Origin: Balneolaceae bacterium
GTDB lineage: Bacteria > Bacteroidota > Rhodothermia > Balneolales > Balneolaceae
Direction: 5' to 3'
Assembly (NCBI GenBank): GCA_006969905.1
Contig: CP030887.1
Location: 1,842,001 to 1,906,000, forward strand
DNA: 64,000 bases
The translations under genes and the position numbers were made by a program. Numbering within the stretch: the first letter of the stretch is position 1; the number at the start of each line of letters is the position of its first letter. Positions 25,668 through 35,301 of this stretch are shown piece after piece. The notes under the pieces are model-generated. The model did no database searches and had not been told where the DNA came from. It saw nothing but the letters and a program-made list of their open reading frames with translations.

Positions 25668-28277
25668 ATGGGCTCCAAGAATCAAAGATTCAATATGTTG
25701 AAGAAAAGAATCGTTAAGATTATATCCTTTTTTGTATTCGCTCTTCATTTAATTTTGCCTTTGCAAACAAGTGCACAGGAATTGTTTTTAGAACCCAAAA
25801 GTGGGTTTTATCAGGACTCTTTGGAAATAAAACGTGGCAATATTGTCGATTCTGTAAAGATTTACTACACCCTGGATGGTTCCGTCCCGGATACTTCTTC
25901 ATTGGTGCTGCCAGATTCAATTACTATTACAGAGACTTCGGTGCTTAGAGCGGTGATGTATTCAGAAGGTTTTGAAGATACTGTTGAAGCGTTTCGGAGT
26001 TATTTTGTTAATGAAGCTACCGAACTGCCGGTATTATCTATTACCAGCGACCCGGATGGATTTTTCTCAGATGAACGGGGAATTTATGTAGAAGGTACTA
26101 ATGGAATATCAGGATACTGTAGAAGCACACCTAAGAACTGGAACCAGGATTGGGAACGGCCTGTTAGATTTGAATTTTTTGAGAAAGACAGGAACCAAGG
26201 GTTTAGTATAGACGCCGGGGTAAAAATTGGCGGGGGTTGTACCCGGTTATACCCTCAAAAGTCATTAGATATTTTCTTTCGTAGTGAATACGGTGCAAGT
26301 AAGTTGAACTACCAATTATTTGAAGATAAGCCTATCACTGAATTTGACCGTTTAGCTCTCAGAAACGGGGGGCAGGACTGGCATCGTGCTATGATCCGGA
26401 ATGCCGCTATCCAATCAATGGTAAGGGATAGAATGGATTTAGGCTACCAGGCATTTAAACCAGTAGTGGTTTTTTTGAACGGGGAATATTGGGGTATTCA
26501 TATTCTTAGGGAAAAACAAAACGAAGACTTTATTGAATCCAATTATGGATATGATGAAAATGAATTGGATATCCTCACTCAAAATGCCAAGGTTAAAGAG
26601 GGAAGTGCTGATCACTATAATGCGATGATCGATTTTATTACAGCTAATGATCTGAGCATTGAAGAGAACTACCGCTGGGTTGAGCAGCAAATGGAGATTG
26701 ATCAATATATCGACTACCAGATTACACAGATTTATACTGCGAATGGCGATTGGCCCGGAGGCAACATCATTTTCTGGAGGCCTCAGATTGAAGGAGGTAA
26801 GTGGAAATGGGTCTTATATGATTCTGATATGGCAATGAACAGTCATTCCCGTGGGCAAGTGGATGATAATAGTCTTTACCTGGCTACTTCTACTAACTCA
26901 GATTATTATGCAAACCCTCCATGGGCAACTCTTTTATTCAGGAGTTTGCTGACTAATGAAGAGTTTAAGAATAAGTTTATTCAACGATATAGTGCCCATA
27001 TGTGGACTACATTTAAACCGTCAAGGATGCTGGGGTTTATTGATAGCACAAAAGCACTTATCGAATCAGAGGTTCCCAGGCATATAGAACGCTGGAAGGA
27101 TCTTGGTGGCTACAAGGGGCCTTTTATGCTGGGATCTAATATGAGCTTTGAGAAACACATTGAACTGGTTAAGTCGTTTATCCGAAGCAGGACCAACTAT
27201 GCTCGAAATCATTTGGTAAGTCAATTTGACCTGGTAAAACTGAACAGCCTGGAAACTTTGGTTGAACCAGTTGAAGGAGGTAAAGTTTACATAGAAACAG
27301 TTCGATCAGATACCACAGATTTTATTGTGGTTTATAATGGAGTTCCGGTAAATATAAAAGCAGAAGCCAAACCGGGATATACATTTACAGGATGGAGTGG
27401 GGTTGGCTCAGGTACAGAAGCTGAAAAGCAATTGGTTTTGTCAGAAAACTCAACTATAACAGCTCACTTTAAGAGAAGTGTTATTTCAGAAACAGGAATA
27501 GTTATCAATGAGATCAACTACCGGTCAGCTGACAATTTTGACCCGGAGGACTGGATAGAATTTTACAATAATTCTGATAATGAAGTGGATATGAGTGGTT
27601 GGTACTTCTCTGATTCTGATAACTCGCACAAATTCTTTTTCCCGGAAGGCACTATTCTCGAAGATCGCGAATTTTTGGTATTGGTAAGGGACAGTGTGTT
27701 GTTTCAATCAGCATTTTCAGGTGTAAGTAATTTTGTAGGAAATATGGATTTTGGTCTTTCGGGAGATGGGGAGTTGGTTCGTCTTTTTGATGATACTGGA
27801 GCTATAGTTGATCAACTTACCTATAATGACAAGGCTCCCTGGCCGGAAGCAGCCGATGGACAAGGTCCAACATTGGCGCTGGCCAATCCGGGTTTTGATA
27901 ATGCTGATGGTAATAATTGGGCAGCTTCGTCAGGTAATGGAACTCCGGGTGCAGAGAACAGCGATGTTCTGGTTAGTAATGAACCAGTCGTTGAAAATGA
28001 ATTACCTGCCACAGTTAAACTGAATCAGAATTATCCGAACCCATTTAACCCTGTAACAACGATAAGCTATGCTATTGATAAGCCCGGACAGGTTTTTTTG
28101 AAAATATTTGATATTACAGGTAGGGAAGTAGCTGTTCTGGAGAATAGCATAAAAACTGCCGGAGTACATGAAGTGATTTGGAACGCAGGGGAGGGATCCG
28201 TTTCCAGTGGGGTATATTTTTATCGATTGGAGGCGTTAGGGCAGGTTTTTACCCGGAAACTAACCCTTATAAAATAA
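25668..28277 (+). CDS. Secreted CotH-domain protein with lamin-tail and T9SS sorting domains
   Basis: A large surface or secreted protein of 869 residues. A signal peptide ends near SAQ (residue 37); ATG 25695 is an alternative start. Residues about 45-112 resemble the chitobiase/hexosaminidase C-terminal (CHB_HEX_C) module (YYTLDGSVPDT). Residues about 118-510 are a CotH kinase-like domain, with RNGGQDW, LREKQNEDF and YDSDMAMNSH. Residues about 540-602 are a bacterial-repeat-type module (FTGWSGVG). Residues about 608-760 are a lamin-tail domain (IVINEINYRS). Residues about 785-869 are a type IX secretion C-terminal domain (NQNYPNPFNP). CotH family members phosphorylate proteins in spore coats; a role here in surface modification or calcium-binding adhesion is inference. 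Monocistronic. Confidence 0.9.
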   Translation: MGSKNQRFNMLKKRIVKIISFFVFALHLILPLQTSAQELFLEPKSGFYQDSLEIKRGNIVDSVKIYYTLDGSVPDTSSLVLPDSITITETSVLRAVMYSEGFEDTVEAFRSYFVNEATELPVLSITSDPDGFFSDERGIYVEGTNGISGYCRSTPKNWNQDWERPVRFEFFEKDRNQGFSIDAGVKIGGGCTRLYPQKSLDIFFRSEYGASKLNYQLFEDKPITEFDRLALRNGGQDWHRAMIRNAAIQSMVRDRMDLGYQAFKPVVVFLNGEYWGIHILREKQNEDFIESNYGYDENELDILTQNAKVKEGSADHYNAMIDFITANDLSIEENYRWVEQQMEIDQYIDYQITQIYTANGDWPGGNIIFWRPQIEGGKWKWVLYDSDMAMNSHSRGQVDDNSLYLATSTNSDYYANPPWATLLFRSLLTNEEFKNKFIQRYSAHMWTTFKPSRMLGFIDSTKALIESEVPRHIERWKDLGGYKGPFMLGSNMSFEKHIELVKSFIRSRTNYARNHLVSQFDLVKLNSLETLVEPVEGGKVYIETVRSDTTDFIVVYNGVPVNIKAEAKPGYTFTGWSGVGSGTEAEKQLVLSENSTITAHFKRSVISETGIVINEINYRSADNFDPEDWIEFYNNSDNEVDMSGWYFSDSDNSHKFFFPEGTILEDREFLVLVRDSVLFQSAFSGVSNFVGNMDFGLSGDGELVRLFDDTGAIVDQLTYNDKAPWPEAADGQGPTLALANPGFDNADGNNWAASSGNGTPGAENSDVLVSNEPVVENELPATVKLNQNYPNPFNPVTTISYAIDKPGQVFLKIFDITGREVAVLENSIKTAGVHEVIWNAGEGSVSSGVYFYRLEALGQVFTRKLTLIK

Positions 28278-28278
28278 A

Positions 28279-28935
28279 TCAGGTTTTGCCGTTCCATTCA
28301 TCGAGGAATCGTTGCACGTACTCTTCCATGAATTGATGCCGGCTTTCCGCAATTTTTTTTGCTGCATCTGTATTTAACCGATCTTTTAACAAGAAAAGCT
28401 TTTCATAAAAATGATTGATAGTGTGCCCTTTATCATTTTTATAAGCATTAAAGCTGTTATGCATAGTTGGTGAATGTTCCGGGTTATAAAGCTCCCTGTG
28501 CCTGAAGCCTCCGTAAGCAAATGCCCGGGCAATACCAATGGCACCTATTGCATCCAGCCGATCGGCATCCTGCACAATTTTTCCTTCCAGCGTCCTCATG
28601 GGTGTATGTACACCGGCTCCCTTAAAAGATAGGTCTTTGATAATTTCCGTGACATGATTGATGACTCGTTTATTAACATTTAGGCTTTCTAACCATTCAC
28701 GCGCAACCTTTGGGCCAACGGTTTCATCGCCATCATGAAATTTATGATCGGTTATATCATGAAGTAAAGCCGCTAATTCAACAACCAGTATATCAACGGA
28801 CTCTGATTTGCTGAGTCTTTTACTCAAATCCCAAACCCGCTGTATATGCCACCAGTCATGGCCTGATCCTTCACCTTCCAACTGTTTTCTTACATGCCGG
28901 GTAGTTGCTTCGATAATTTCAGAAGAACTGATCAT
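28279..28935 (-). CDS. HD-domain phosphohydrolase
   Basis: A 218-residue metal-dependent phosphohydrolase of the HD superfamily (YedJ/YpgQ-like). The motif order is GHDWWHIQRVWDL (first His), LAALLHDITDHKFHDGD (HD pair) and a downstream VQDADRLDAIGAIGIARAFAYGG, which is characteristic of the YpgQ group. Nucleotide pyrophosphohydrolase activity is known for a relative, but the substrate here is unknown. Its ATG overlaps the stop of the glycoside hydrolase-like gene (ATGA), so it is the last gene of a three-gene minus-strand operon. Confidence 0.87.
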   Translation of the reverse strand: MISSSEIIEATTRHVRKQLEGEGSGHDWWHIQRVWDLSKRLSKSESVDILVVELAALLHDITDHKFHDGDETVGPKVAREWLESLNVNKRVINHVTEIIKDLSFKGAGVHTPMRTLEGKIVQDADRLDAIGAIGIARAFAYGGFRHRELYNPEHSPTMHNSFNAYKNDKGHTINHFYEKLFLLKDRLNTDAAKKIAESRHQFMEEYVQRFLDEWNGKT

Positions 28936-30038
28936 AGGTTAAGGCAAGTACACAGTTCAGCTATTACATCAGTTTTTAATTTTTCAACCCTGTTTAATGC
29001 GGTTTGAATGGTTTGTTCGGTTACAATACCTTCTACAATTAACTTGTGAATTGTATCAATTACTTTTTTGCTGAGGTTTTTATCATATTCAAAATTATTT
29101 CCGAACACCAATACATCAACCCCTGCATTCAGGGCTTGTGCAATAGCGGTTTCCATATCATAACGTGCTGTTATAGCCGGTTTTTGAAGATCATCTGAAA
29201 ATACAACACCATCAAAACCAAGAGAGTCTCTAAGTAAACCTTGAACGGTTTTTTTAGAAAGGGTGCCGGGCCATACGGAGTCTATCTGTGTATTATAGCT
29301 ATGTGCAGTCATAATACCCCCGGTAACCCGATTCTTTAAAACAGCTTTGTAAGATTCTAAAAAAGCAGGTGTCCATTCATTGGAAACATCAATTAAGGTG
29401 TCACTGACACTCCATCCCGATCCATAACCCGGAAAATATTTAGGAACACTGAATATACCCTCGGTATCATATTCATCCAGAGTGTAACCAGTGTGGCGAA
29501 TCACTTTCTCTGAATTTTCTGACCAGGTATCAACTGGATTTGAGCTTGTTGATAGATCTAGTATAGGATTAAATGTTGTGTTTACACCCACTACCATAAA
29601 TTCCTGAGCCATGTTTTGGGCATAAAACCGTGTGGTATCTTCATTATTTATCGCACTTAACTCACCATTTGTACGAGATGGGGGGAATCCATATCTCTCT
29701 TTGAGCGGAGCAAGTGCGCTGCCGTCCTGTTCAACAGAAATAATAGGGGGAATTGGTGCATTCGAAATTAGTGTGCTTGCCATCATCAGCATTTGATCCG
29801 GGGATTCGATATTTCTACCAAAGGAGTCTAATTCATGATCATAATCATATAAAATTACTCCTCCGATGTGTAGCTCTTTTAGATCTTTAATGATCTGGTG
29901 ATTTTTATCAATTTCTGTTCCCCTGAAACCAACAACCAGCAACTGCCCAAGCTGCTGATCAGTAAACATGGACTTTTTTTCGGAAGTGGCACATGCCAGT
30001 GTAAGGCAGGCTAATACGAGTAAGAAGAGGTTTTTCAT
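28932..30038 (-). CDS. Glycoside hydrolase family 3-like lipoprotein, NagZ-like but with altered catalytic loop
   Basis: A 368-residue lipoprotein (MKNLFLLVLACLTLACATS, lipid-attachment Cys near residue 16) with one GH3 N-terminal TIM-barrel domain. The nucleophile region GFDGVVFSDDLQ is conserved. The loop that in NagZ reads KHFPGHGDT and carries an Asp-His acid/base dyad reads KYFPGYGSGWSVSDT here, so the dyad histidine is missing. It may use another acid/base, have low activity, or only bind glycan. Muropeptide-related function is inferred from family alone. It sits 6 bases after the TlpA-like gene. Confidence 0.8.
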   Translation of the reverse strand: MKNLFLLVLACLTLACATSEKKSMFTDQQLGQLLVVGFRGTEIDKNHQIIKDLKELHIGGVILYDYDHELDSFGRNIESPDQMLMMASTLISNAPIPPIISVEQDGSALAPLKERYGFPPSRTNGELSAINNEDTTRFYAQNMAQEFMVVGVNTTFNPILDLSTSSNPVDTWSENSEKVIRHTGYTLDEYDTEGIFSVPKYFPGYGSGWSVSDTLIDVSNEWTPAFLESYKAVLKNRVTGGIMTAHSYNTQIDSVWPGTLSKKTVQGLLRDSLGFDGVVFSDDLQKPAITARYDMETAIAQALNAGVDVLVFGNNFEYDKNLSKKVIDTIHKLIVEGIVTEQTIQTALNRVEKLKTDVIAELCTCLNL

Positions 30039-30044
30039 AGTTAA

Positions 30045-31487
30045 TCAGTTTAAAATCAGCTCATCTAACACTGCTTCCAGGTTAAACGTTGCCCGGATAT
30101 CATTATAGCGCGCAATATTGCCATCAGGACCAACCAGAATATAGAAGGGAATACCACCTCCTTTGTAGGCTTTAAAAGTTTCCTGTTCAAAACCATTACC
30201 ACCATATAACTGAATCCAGGGATTACGAAAACGCTGAATATCATATCTCCAAACGGCCTTATCTACTTCTGTTGAAATACCCAGAATTTCAAATGTGTCT
30301 CGTGGATATTTTGCATAAATACGCCTCATTTCAGGAAACTCATCAAGACAGGGTTGGCACCAACCTGCCCAAAAATCGAGCAACACGTATTTTCCTTTGT
30401 ACTCATCCATCGAATGCTTTATGCCTTTATCATCAATCAGAGTGAAAGGGATGGCTGGTTGCCCGGGAGATACAGACTTGATCTCATTATAAAAGTAGGT
30501 GAGAAAGTTGGTGTATTCTTCAAATTGAGAAAACTTTTCTAAATAGCTTTCATAACTTGATGTTACGATGTCTAAAGGAATTTCACTGATGCGCTCCGCA
30601 ATAAGGAACATACGGGCATAGGCTTCTGCCTGTTTGTCTTCGATTTGTTGAATTACTTCTAACCGCTTTTCATTTAACTCTCTGTAAGCCAATCTTTTGA
30701 TATCGTACTCAGCTAAATTTTTACCGTATTCTTCTCTCACTTTATCATAAATTCCAAAGGTTCGTGCATAATAATGAGTAAAGTCCCGGGTTCCGGCGCG
30801 CTGTGCTTCCAACGATTCAAGTGAAAAAAAACCTGATTCTTTTGCTTCATCAAGTACTTGCTTTCTTTCTAAATCAGCATTAAATCCTTCTTTAAAGAAT
30901 TGATATTCAACCGATTTGACGCGGTTAACCAAATATTCACCTTGGGCTTTTAAAATGAATTTGCTGAAAAGAGTATTTGCTAGGTGTTCATCGGCAATAG
31001 TGATCTTTTTTCTGCTAAGTTCCAAAGCTGTATTCGGTAAACCCGCTTTGAACTTATTCATTTCCAGCTCTATTTCTTTATCAAGGCCGCCTGTTTCTTT
31101 TAGATAGTTTTGATAGGCCTGGTAAGAATCATTGTATCCAGATTGGATGAGAATATTATTGGGAAAGTCACTTCGTGTAATAGTGATATCTGAATTGTGC
31201 CCCGCTTCAGCTATAATTGGGAACCTTTTGTCATCAAGTACCAGCCAAATTAATTCCTGATTCTGAAGAGGTAAAGCTACTTCAAAGGTGCCTTCATCAT
31301 TAATCTGAATATTTGTTTTAGACTTTGGTGAATATTTATAATGTAGTGGAGGAACCTCAAGATAAAACTCCGATTCACCCAGATAATCCAGCTTTCCTTT
31401 GAGATAGAAAGTGTCAGAATTAGTCGGAGAACAAGAAAATAAATAAAGGCTACTGAGCAGTAGCAAAAAAAGTAACTTATTATTCAT
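30045..31487 (-). CDS. TlpA-like thioredoxin-fold lipoprotein
   Basis: A 480-residue lipoprotein (signal peptide ending LYLFSCSPT). Residues about 25-330 are an N-terminal beta-rich and helical region of the type found in Bacteroidetes thiol-disulfide proteins (DUF4369-like). Residues about 340-480 are a thioredoxin domain with active site WAGWCQPCLDEF (CxxC) and the cis-Pro region GGIPFYILVGPDGNI. It probably acts as a periplasmic reductant or isomerase. It is the first gene of an operon with the GH3-like and HD genes. Strong palindromes lie 100-135 bases upstream of its start. Confidence 0.87.
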   Translation of the reverse strand: MNNKLLFLLLLSSLYLFSCSPTNSDTFYLKGKLDYLGESEFYLEVPPLHYKYSPKSKTNIQINDEGTFEVALPLQNQELIWLVLDDKRFPIIAEAGHNSDITITRSDFPNNILIQSGYNDSYQAYQNYLKETGGLDKEIELEMNKFKAGLPNTALELSRKKITIADEHLANTLFSKFILKAQGEYLVNRVKSVEYQFFKEGFNADLERKQVLDEAKESGFFSLESLEAQRAGTRDFTHYYARTFGIYDKVREEYGKNLAEYDIKRLAYRELNEKRLEVIQQIEDKQAEAYARMFLIAERISEIPLDIVTSSYESYLEKFSQFEEYTNFLTYFYNEIKSVSPGQPAIPFTLIDDKGIKHSMDEYKGKYVLLDFWAGWCQPCLDEFPEMRRIYAKYPRDTFEILGISTEVDKAVWRYDIQRFRNPWIQLYGGNGFEQETFKAYKGGGIPFYILVGPDGNIARYNDIRATFNLEAVLDELILN

Positions 31488-31589
31488 TGTTTTGAGTGGT
31501 ATATATTGTTTGTAATAATAAATAGAGCTTGTTCGGAAGTATGGGAATCTAACAGGTTTTTAGTTAAAAATTTTTAATAAAACTAGTAA

Positions 31590-31621
31590 GTTACAGCTGT
31601 AACAATGATCGCTATTGTTAC
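31590..31621. promoter_or_regulatory. Overlapping palindromes (GTTAC/GTAAC) in a divergent promoter region
   Basis: GTTACAGCTGTAAC at 31590-31603 is a perfect 14-bp palindrome. Its right half is also the left arm of GTAACAAT-N7-ATTGTTAC at 31599-31621, a second perfect inverted repeat. Three alternating half-sites result. They lie between the TlpA-like gene (minus) and the TPR anti-sigma-like gene (plus), about 155 bases before the latter's ATG. A binding site for a dimeric regulator is the simplest reading. Confidence 0.5.
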
Positions 31622-31776
31622 TCTTTTAGTTGGTATTGCTCGTACAGTTATTGTATGAGGGGCTTTATCAGAGTTTATTTGTTGCTTTCAACGGCTATTA
31701 AAGGCATACATTGGTACAAAACAGGAAGCTGGCAAATATCATCAGATGGTTGGTATTAAACACACATAGTAAAGAA

Positions 31777-32508
31777 ATGATACAGAATAATTTTAACAAG
31801 GAACTCGAGAGGAAAATTGATTTATATGTCAATGGCGAGTTGAATTCAGATCAGGCCGATGAATTATGGGCAGAGTTAATTCAGGATGATTACTACCTGG
31901 ATTATATGAAGAGCGTTGCCAATTTAAAGGCTGTGATTGAAGAATCCAGAGCTGAAAAACCAAAAACTGTGGTTTATGCTGTTCGCAGATATGCTAGTTA
32001 CGCAGCAGCGGCAGCTGTTATAGTTATTGCAGCTGTGGTAGGAATTATGAACTACTCTACAACAAGCAGTACAGAAATGCTCAAACCTCTTACTGAAATT
32101 GGTCTCGATGTAGTTAGAAGTACTGAAAGTGTTCCGGATGATGTTATTAAAAAAGCTATTCAATTAGCTGCAAATGGTGAAACAGAAGATGCAATTTCAT
32201 TATTGGAAAAAGAATTAGCAGCAGCAAAAGAATCCCAATTTATTGCAGATTTGGCCCTTAGCTTAGGTTCTATCCTTTATAACAATGCTGAATACCAGTC
32301 AGCAATTGATCGGTTTCAAACAGTGGTTGAGCAAGAAGGAATTAAGCCAAGCGTACTTGAAAAAGGATATTGGTATTTAGGGCATGCTTATTTTCAACTC
32401 AATGAACTTGAGTTAGCTGAATCAGCTTTTCAGAAAGCCTACGACTTGGATGGTTCATTTAGCCGGGCTGCAAAAAGTTATATAGATGCTTTTGGCGCCT
32501 TAAGATAG
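31777..32508 (+). CDS. Membrane TPR protein with anti-sigma-like N-terminus
   Basis: A 243-residue protein read from the ATG at 31777; a TTG at 31711 would add 22 unlikely residues. Residues 1-60 (KIDLYVNGELNSDQADELW) resemble the short helical N-terminal domain of Bacteroidetes anti-sigma factors. One transmembrane helix follows at about 74-92 (SYAAAAAVIVIAAVVGIMNY). The C-terminal 115 residues form two to three tetratricopeptide repeats (LEKGYWYLGHAYFQLNELELAESAFQKAYDLD). The expected topology is N-terminus in the cytosol and TPRs in the periplasm. It is convergent with the CHAT gene, 9 bases apart. The anti-sigma role for the nearby sigma factor is an inference from domain pattern and location. 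Confidence 0.75.
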   Translation: MIQNNFNKELERKIDLYVNGELNSDQADELWAELIQDDYYLDYMKSVANLKAVIEESRAEKPKTVVYAVRRYASYAAAAAVIVIAAVVGIMNYSTTSSTEMLKPLTEIGLDVVRSTESVPDDVIKKAIQLAANGETEDAISLLEKELAAAKESQFIADLALSLGSILYNNAEYQSAIDRFQTVVEQEGIKPSVLEKGYWYLGHAYFQLNELELAESAFQKAYDLDGSFSRAAKSYIDAFGALR

Positions 32509-32517
32509 TGAGTTCAG

Positions 32518-35301
32518 TTAATACGTAAAGGCTGTTTTTCGTATCCTGTAACCAACCAGTAAAGTCATTGCTATCAAAAAAGAAAAAATGATGGGTGTCT
32601 TTGCTGGTTTTTTTATTATAGGTGAAGGATTACCGATCAGTGAATAAGCTCCCCAAAAATGTGGATCTGCATTCCCAAATTTTATCTGTTCAATTTTAGC
32701 TTGTCTCATAGCTTCAGATTTTGAGTAGCCTTTATTGAGATTTTTGTAGAAGTCTTCAGCAAACTCAGAAGCTATTTTATCATTCACTATCCATAGATTT
32801 AAACCCAGGCTTTGTGCACCGGCAAACCTTAATGCCCTGCTTATTCCAACAATTCCACTTCCCTGCAGGTAGCTTCCTGATCCTGAACTACAAGAATTCA
32901 GCATAATTAGATCATTACTCAATTGGGTATCAAAAAGTTCATAAGCATATAAAGGCTGGCCTTCTTGTTGTCCGTTATCATTAATTGACTTTAGAAAGAT
33001 GGTGGAAAAAAGAGGATCTTTTTCAGAAACTTCGCTATGAGTTGCGATATGGACAATCCTGGAGTTTTCAATCTCGCTCTTAAAAGTGTTTACATTGGCA
33101 TTATCCCCTATAAAAATGGATTTAGATTCAAAGTTAGTGAGCACATCATCTACCATTCGTACTTCTTTAGTTGCATAGGGTAAAGAGGAGAGGTTCTGGT
33201 TTTCGAACTGATCAAAGTAAGATATGGCGAAAGCAGAAAAATCATTTGAGAGAGAAGATGCCTTTTTTCTATTATTTGAAGAGAATTCTGAAAGCGAAGT
33301 AAAATACCGGAAAGTATAATCCTCAATCATATATCTTGTACTTCCGAAGCTTGTTGGAGAATTAGGCCTGCGGGAAGGAATAACCTCTAAAGGGATTCTG
33401 TATAAGTAGTTATCCGGGATTACAATAATATTTTTAATTCTATCGGGGACTTGATCAAGACTGAGTAAATTGTAAAGTTCATAAAGATCGGATAGCGATG
33501 TAGACCCGTTTGCGAGATTGTTGGCTGCTTTCTCAAAAAGTAAATTAGTGGATTCATCCAGTTTTATATCTATTAATTCAATATGCTCTTTTTCGATAAA
33601 GCTTAAAAACAATACATCATTAAGTTCAGTGAAATGAAGGATAAGTTCATCATTGTTTAGGCTTCTTTGAATCATCCACATGGGTGTAATAGATTCGTTT
33701 TCCTCATTTATAACTTTATTGGCAAGCTCCTGTCTTTGAGCAGTTATTTTATCTATTTCTGCCTTTATGGATAAACGCTCGCTTCCGGTTGTTTTTAAAT
33801 ATGTACTTCTTAATTGGGTAACGCGTGTATTTAAACGCCTGTCTTCTGAAAGTTCTTGCTCGGTAAGCTTTGCCGCCCTGAGAAGTGGGCTGTTATAAAG
33901 GCTGGCATCATTTATGGTTTTAAGGCGATCCAGGTAGGTTAATGCTTTGAGCTTTTGATCAGTTTCTAAAAACAGCTTAACTATGGTTTCAAAGGCATCG
34001 AGGTATACGGGGTCAATGGTCCAAAAACCAGACTCAGAGTCAACAGTACCCTTTGCACGCTCAATAACCTGATCAACAATTGGTGAAAAAGAGTCTATTG
34101 CTGATCTGTAGTCACCTGATGTGGCAGCAAATTGCGTAAATACAGTATGGTATCTAACCAGTGTTTCAAAATCCAGATCATCTAAAGGATAGAGAGCAAT
34201 TTCTTCAAGGATATTTTTTGCCTGTTCAGGTTTTTTCCTTTTTAAAGCAAGCTCAGTAGAATAGATGAGTGCTTCAATGTAGTTGGGAGTATCTGATCTT
34301 GATAAAGCAAGATTTAGTGTTTCATTAAGGGAGTTTTCAGCGGCTGCTAATGAATCAATTTCCAGATAAACAAAACTGCGATTTAGGAGAAGATCGATCT
34401 CGCGGGCATAATTATCTATAGATTTAAAAATTCTTTCCGCCTTTTCAAATTCAAGAATTGCCCTTCTGTAATCTTGAAAATTTTGCCAGTAATATTGTCC
34501 CAAATAAGTATGAATAAATGCAAGCTCTGTGGTATCACTTTTATTTATTGCAAGATTTTCGGCTTTTCGGATATAAGGCAGGGCATTTGTGGAGTCTCCG
34601 ATAGAATTATAATAAAGAAATAGATTGCGATAGATGCTTAGTTCATCCTTATAAGCTAATGGATCCAAGTCTAGATTATTCTGAGATTGTTCTAAAGCAC
34701 GAAGAAGGAGAGATACATATCTATTCTTTTGACCAAGCTTTTGATAGCAAATCGCAAGATTATTGAATATTTGAGTTTTAGGTATATTGGCTGAGGGATC
34801 ATTATAAAGTTCTTCGAAGATAATTCTTGCTTCTTCATATTTCCCTAATAAAAACAAATAAGAGCCCTGGCGATTTCTAATATTGTCTTCTTGGACTTTG
34901 TCTTGTAGGTACCTTGATAGGGGTAATGAAATGTTTCTTTGTATTGCTAGAGACTTATCAAAATCACCTACTTGGCTAAGTGAAAACTCAGTCGCATTTA
35001 ATATTCTAATCTTAGTAGTGCTAGTTGGGAAGTATTCAAATGTACTTTCCATTTCAAAAGTAGATTTGACATTACTATATCTATCTAAATAATAAGAGCT
35101 TTTTATTATTGAATAATCTATAAGAGACTGGATTAGTCTACCTTTCGCATTTTTCCGTATCTCAAATTGAGTATTTAATATCTCATTTAAACCTTTTGAA
35201 TTAAAAGGAAGATAATCTTCATTTGAAAAGATTATAAAAGCTTCAAATGGATTTTGAGTAAAATACTCAAGATGATCATCCATTAAAGGATGTACTATCA
35301 A
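32518..35301 (-). CDS. TPR-CHAT domain protease, main reading frame
   Basis: A 927-codon frame. Residues about 80-480 are tetratricopeptide-like helical repeats (YLFLLGKYEEARIIFEELY, YNSIGDSTNALPYIRKAENL). Residues about 610-893 are a CHAT caspase-like domain, with catalytic His755 in HIATHSE and Cys804 in LNSCSSGSG, then GISRALRFAGA and the end motif WGAYSLIGN. A transmembrane helix lies at about 903-920, with a short basic tail. Both catalytic residues are present. The frame has no ATG start at its 5' end. It opens at a TTG that overlaps the stop of the preceding frame, and sensible coding continues upstream, so the gene appears split by a frameshift (see 35298-35744). CHAT proteases act on specific protein partners; none is known here. 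Confidence 0.88.
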   Translation of the reverse strand: MIVHPLMDDHLEYFTQNPFEAFIIFSNEDYLPFNSKGLNEILNTQFEIRKNAKGRLIQSLIDYSIIKSSYYLDRYSNVKSTFEMESTFEYFPTSTTKIRILNATEFSLSQVGDFDKSLAIQRNISLPLSRYLQDKVQEDNIRNRQGSYLFLLGKYEEARIIFEELYNDPSANIPKTQIFNNLAICYQKLGQKNRYVSLLLRALEQSQNNLDLDPLAYKDELSIYRNLFLYYNSIGDSTNALPYIRKAENLAINKSDTTELAFIHTYLGQYYWQNFQDYRRAILEFEKAERIFKSIDNYAREIDLLLNRSFVYLEIDSLAAAENSLNETLNLALSRSDTPNYIEALIYSTELALKRKKPEQAKNILEEIALYPLDDLDFETLVRYHTVFTQFAATSGDYRSAIDSFSPIVDQVIERAKGTVDSESGFWTIDPVYLDAFETIVKLFLETDQKLKALTYLDRLKTINDASLYNSPLLRAAKLTEQELSEDRRLNTRVTQLRSTYLKTTGSERLSIKAEIDKITAQRQELANKVINEENESITPMWMIQRSLNNDELILHFTELNDVLFLSFIEKEHIELIDIKLDESTNLLFEKAANNLANGSTSLSDLYELYNLLSLDQVPDRIKNIIVIPDNYLYRIPLEVIPSRRPNSPTSFGSTRYMIEDYTFRYFTSLSEFSSNNRKKASSLSNDFSAFAISYFDQFENQNLSSLPYATKEVRMVDDVLTNFESKSIFIGDNANVNTFKSEIENSRIVHIATHSEVSEKDPLFSTIFLKSINDNGQQEGQPLYAYELFDTQLSNDLIMLNSCSSGSGSYLQGSGIVGISRALRFAGAQSLGLNLWIVNDKIASEFAEDFYKNLNKGYSKSEAMRQAKIEQIKFGNADPHFWGAYSLIGNPSPIIKKPAKTPIIFSFLIAMTLLVGYRIRKTAFTY

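Noticed and set aside
35298-35301. Normal translational coupling between two separate genes at the CHAT locus
   Set aside because: The TTGA overlap is possible, but meaningful coding in the CHAT frame continues about 80 bases upstream of the TTG, which favours a frameshift within one gene.
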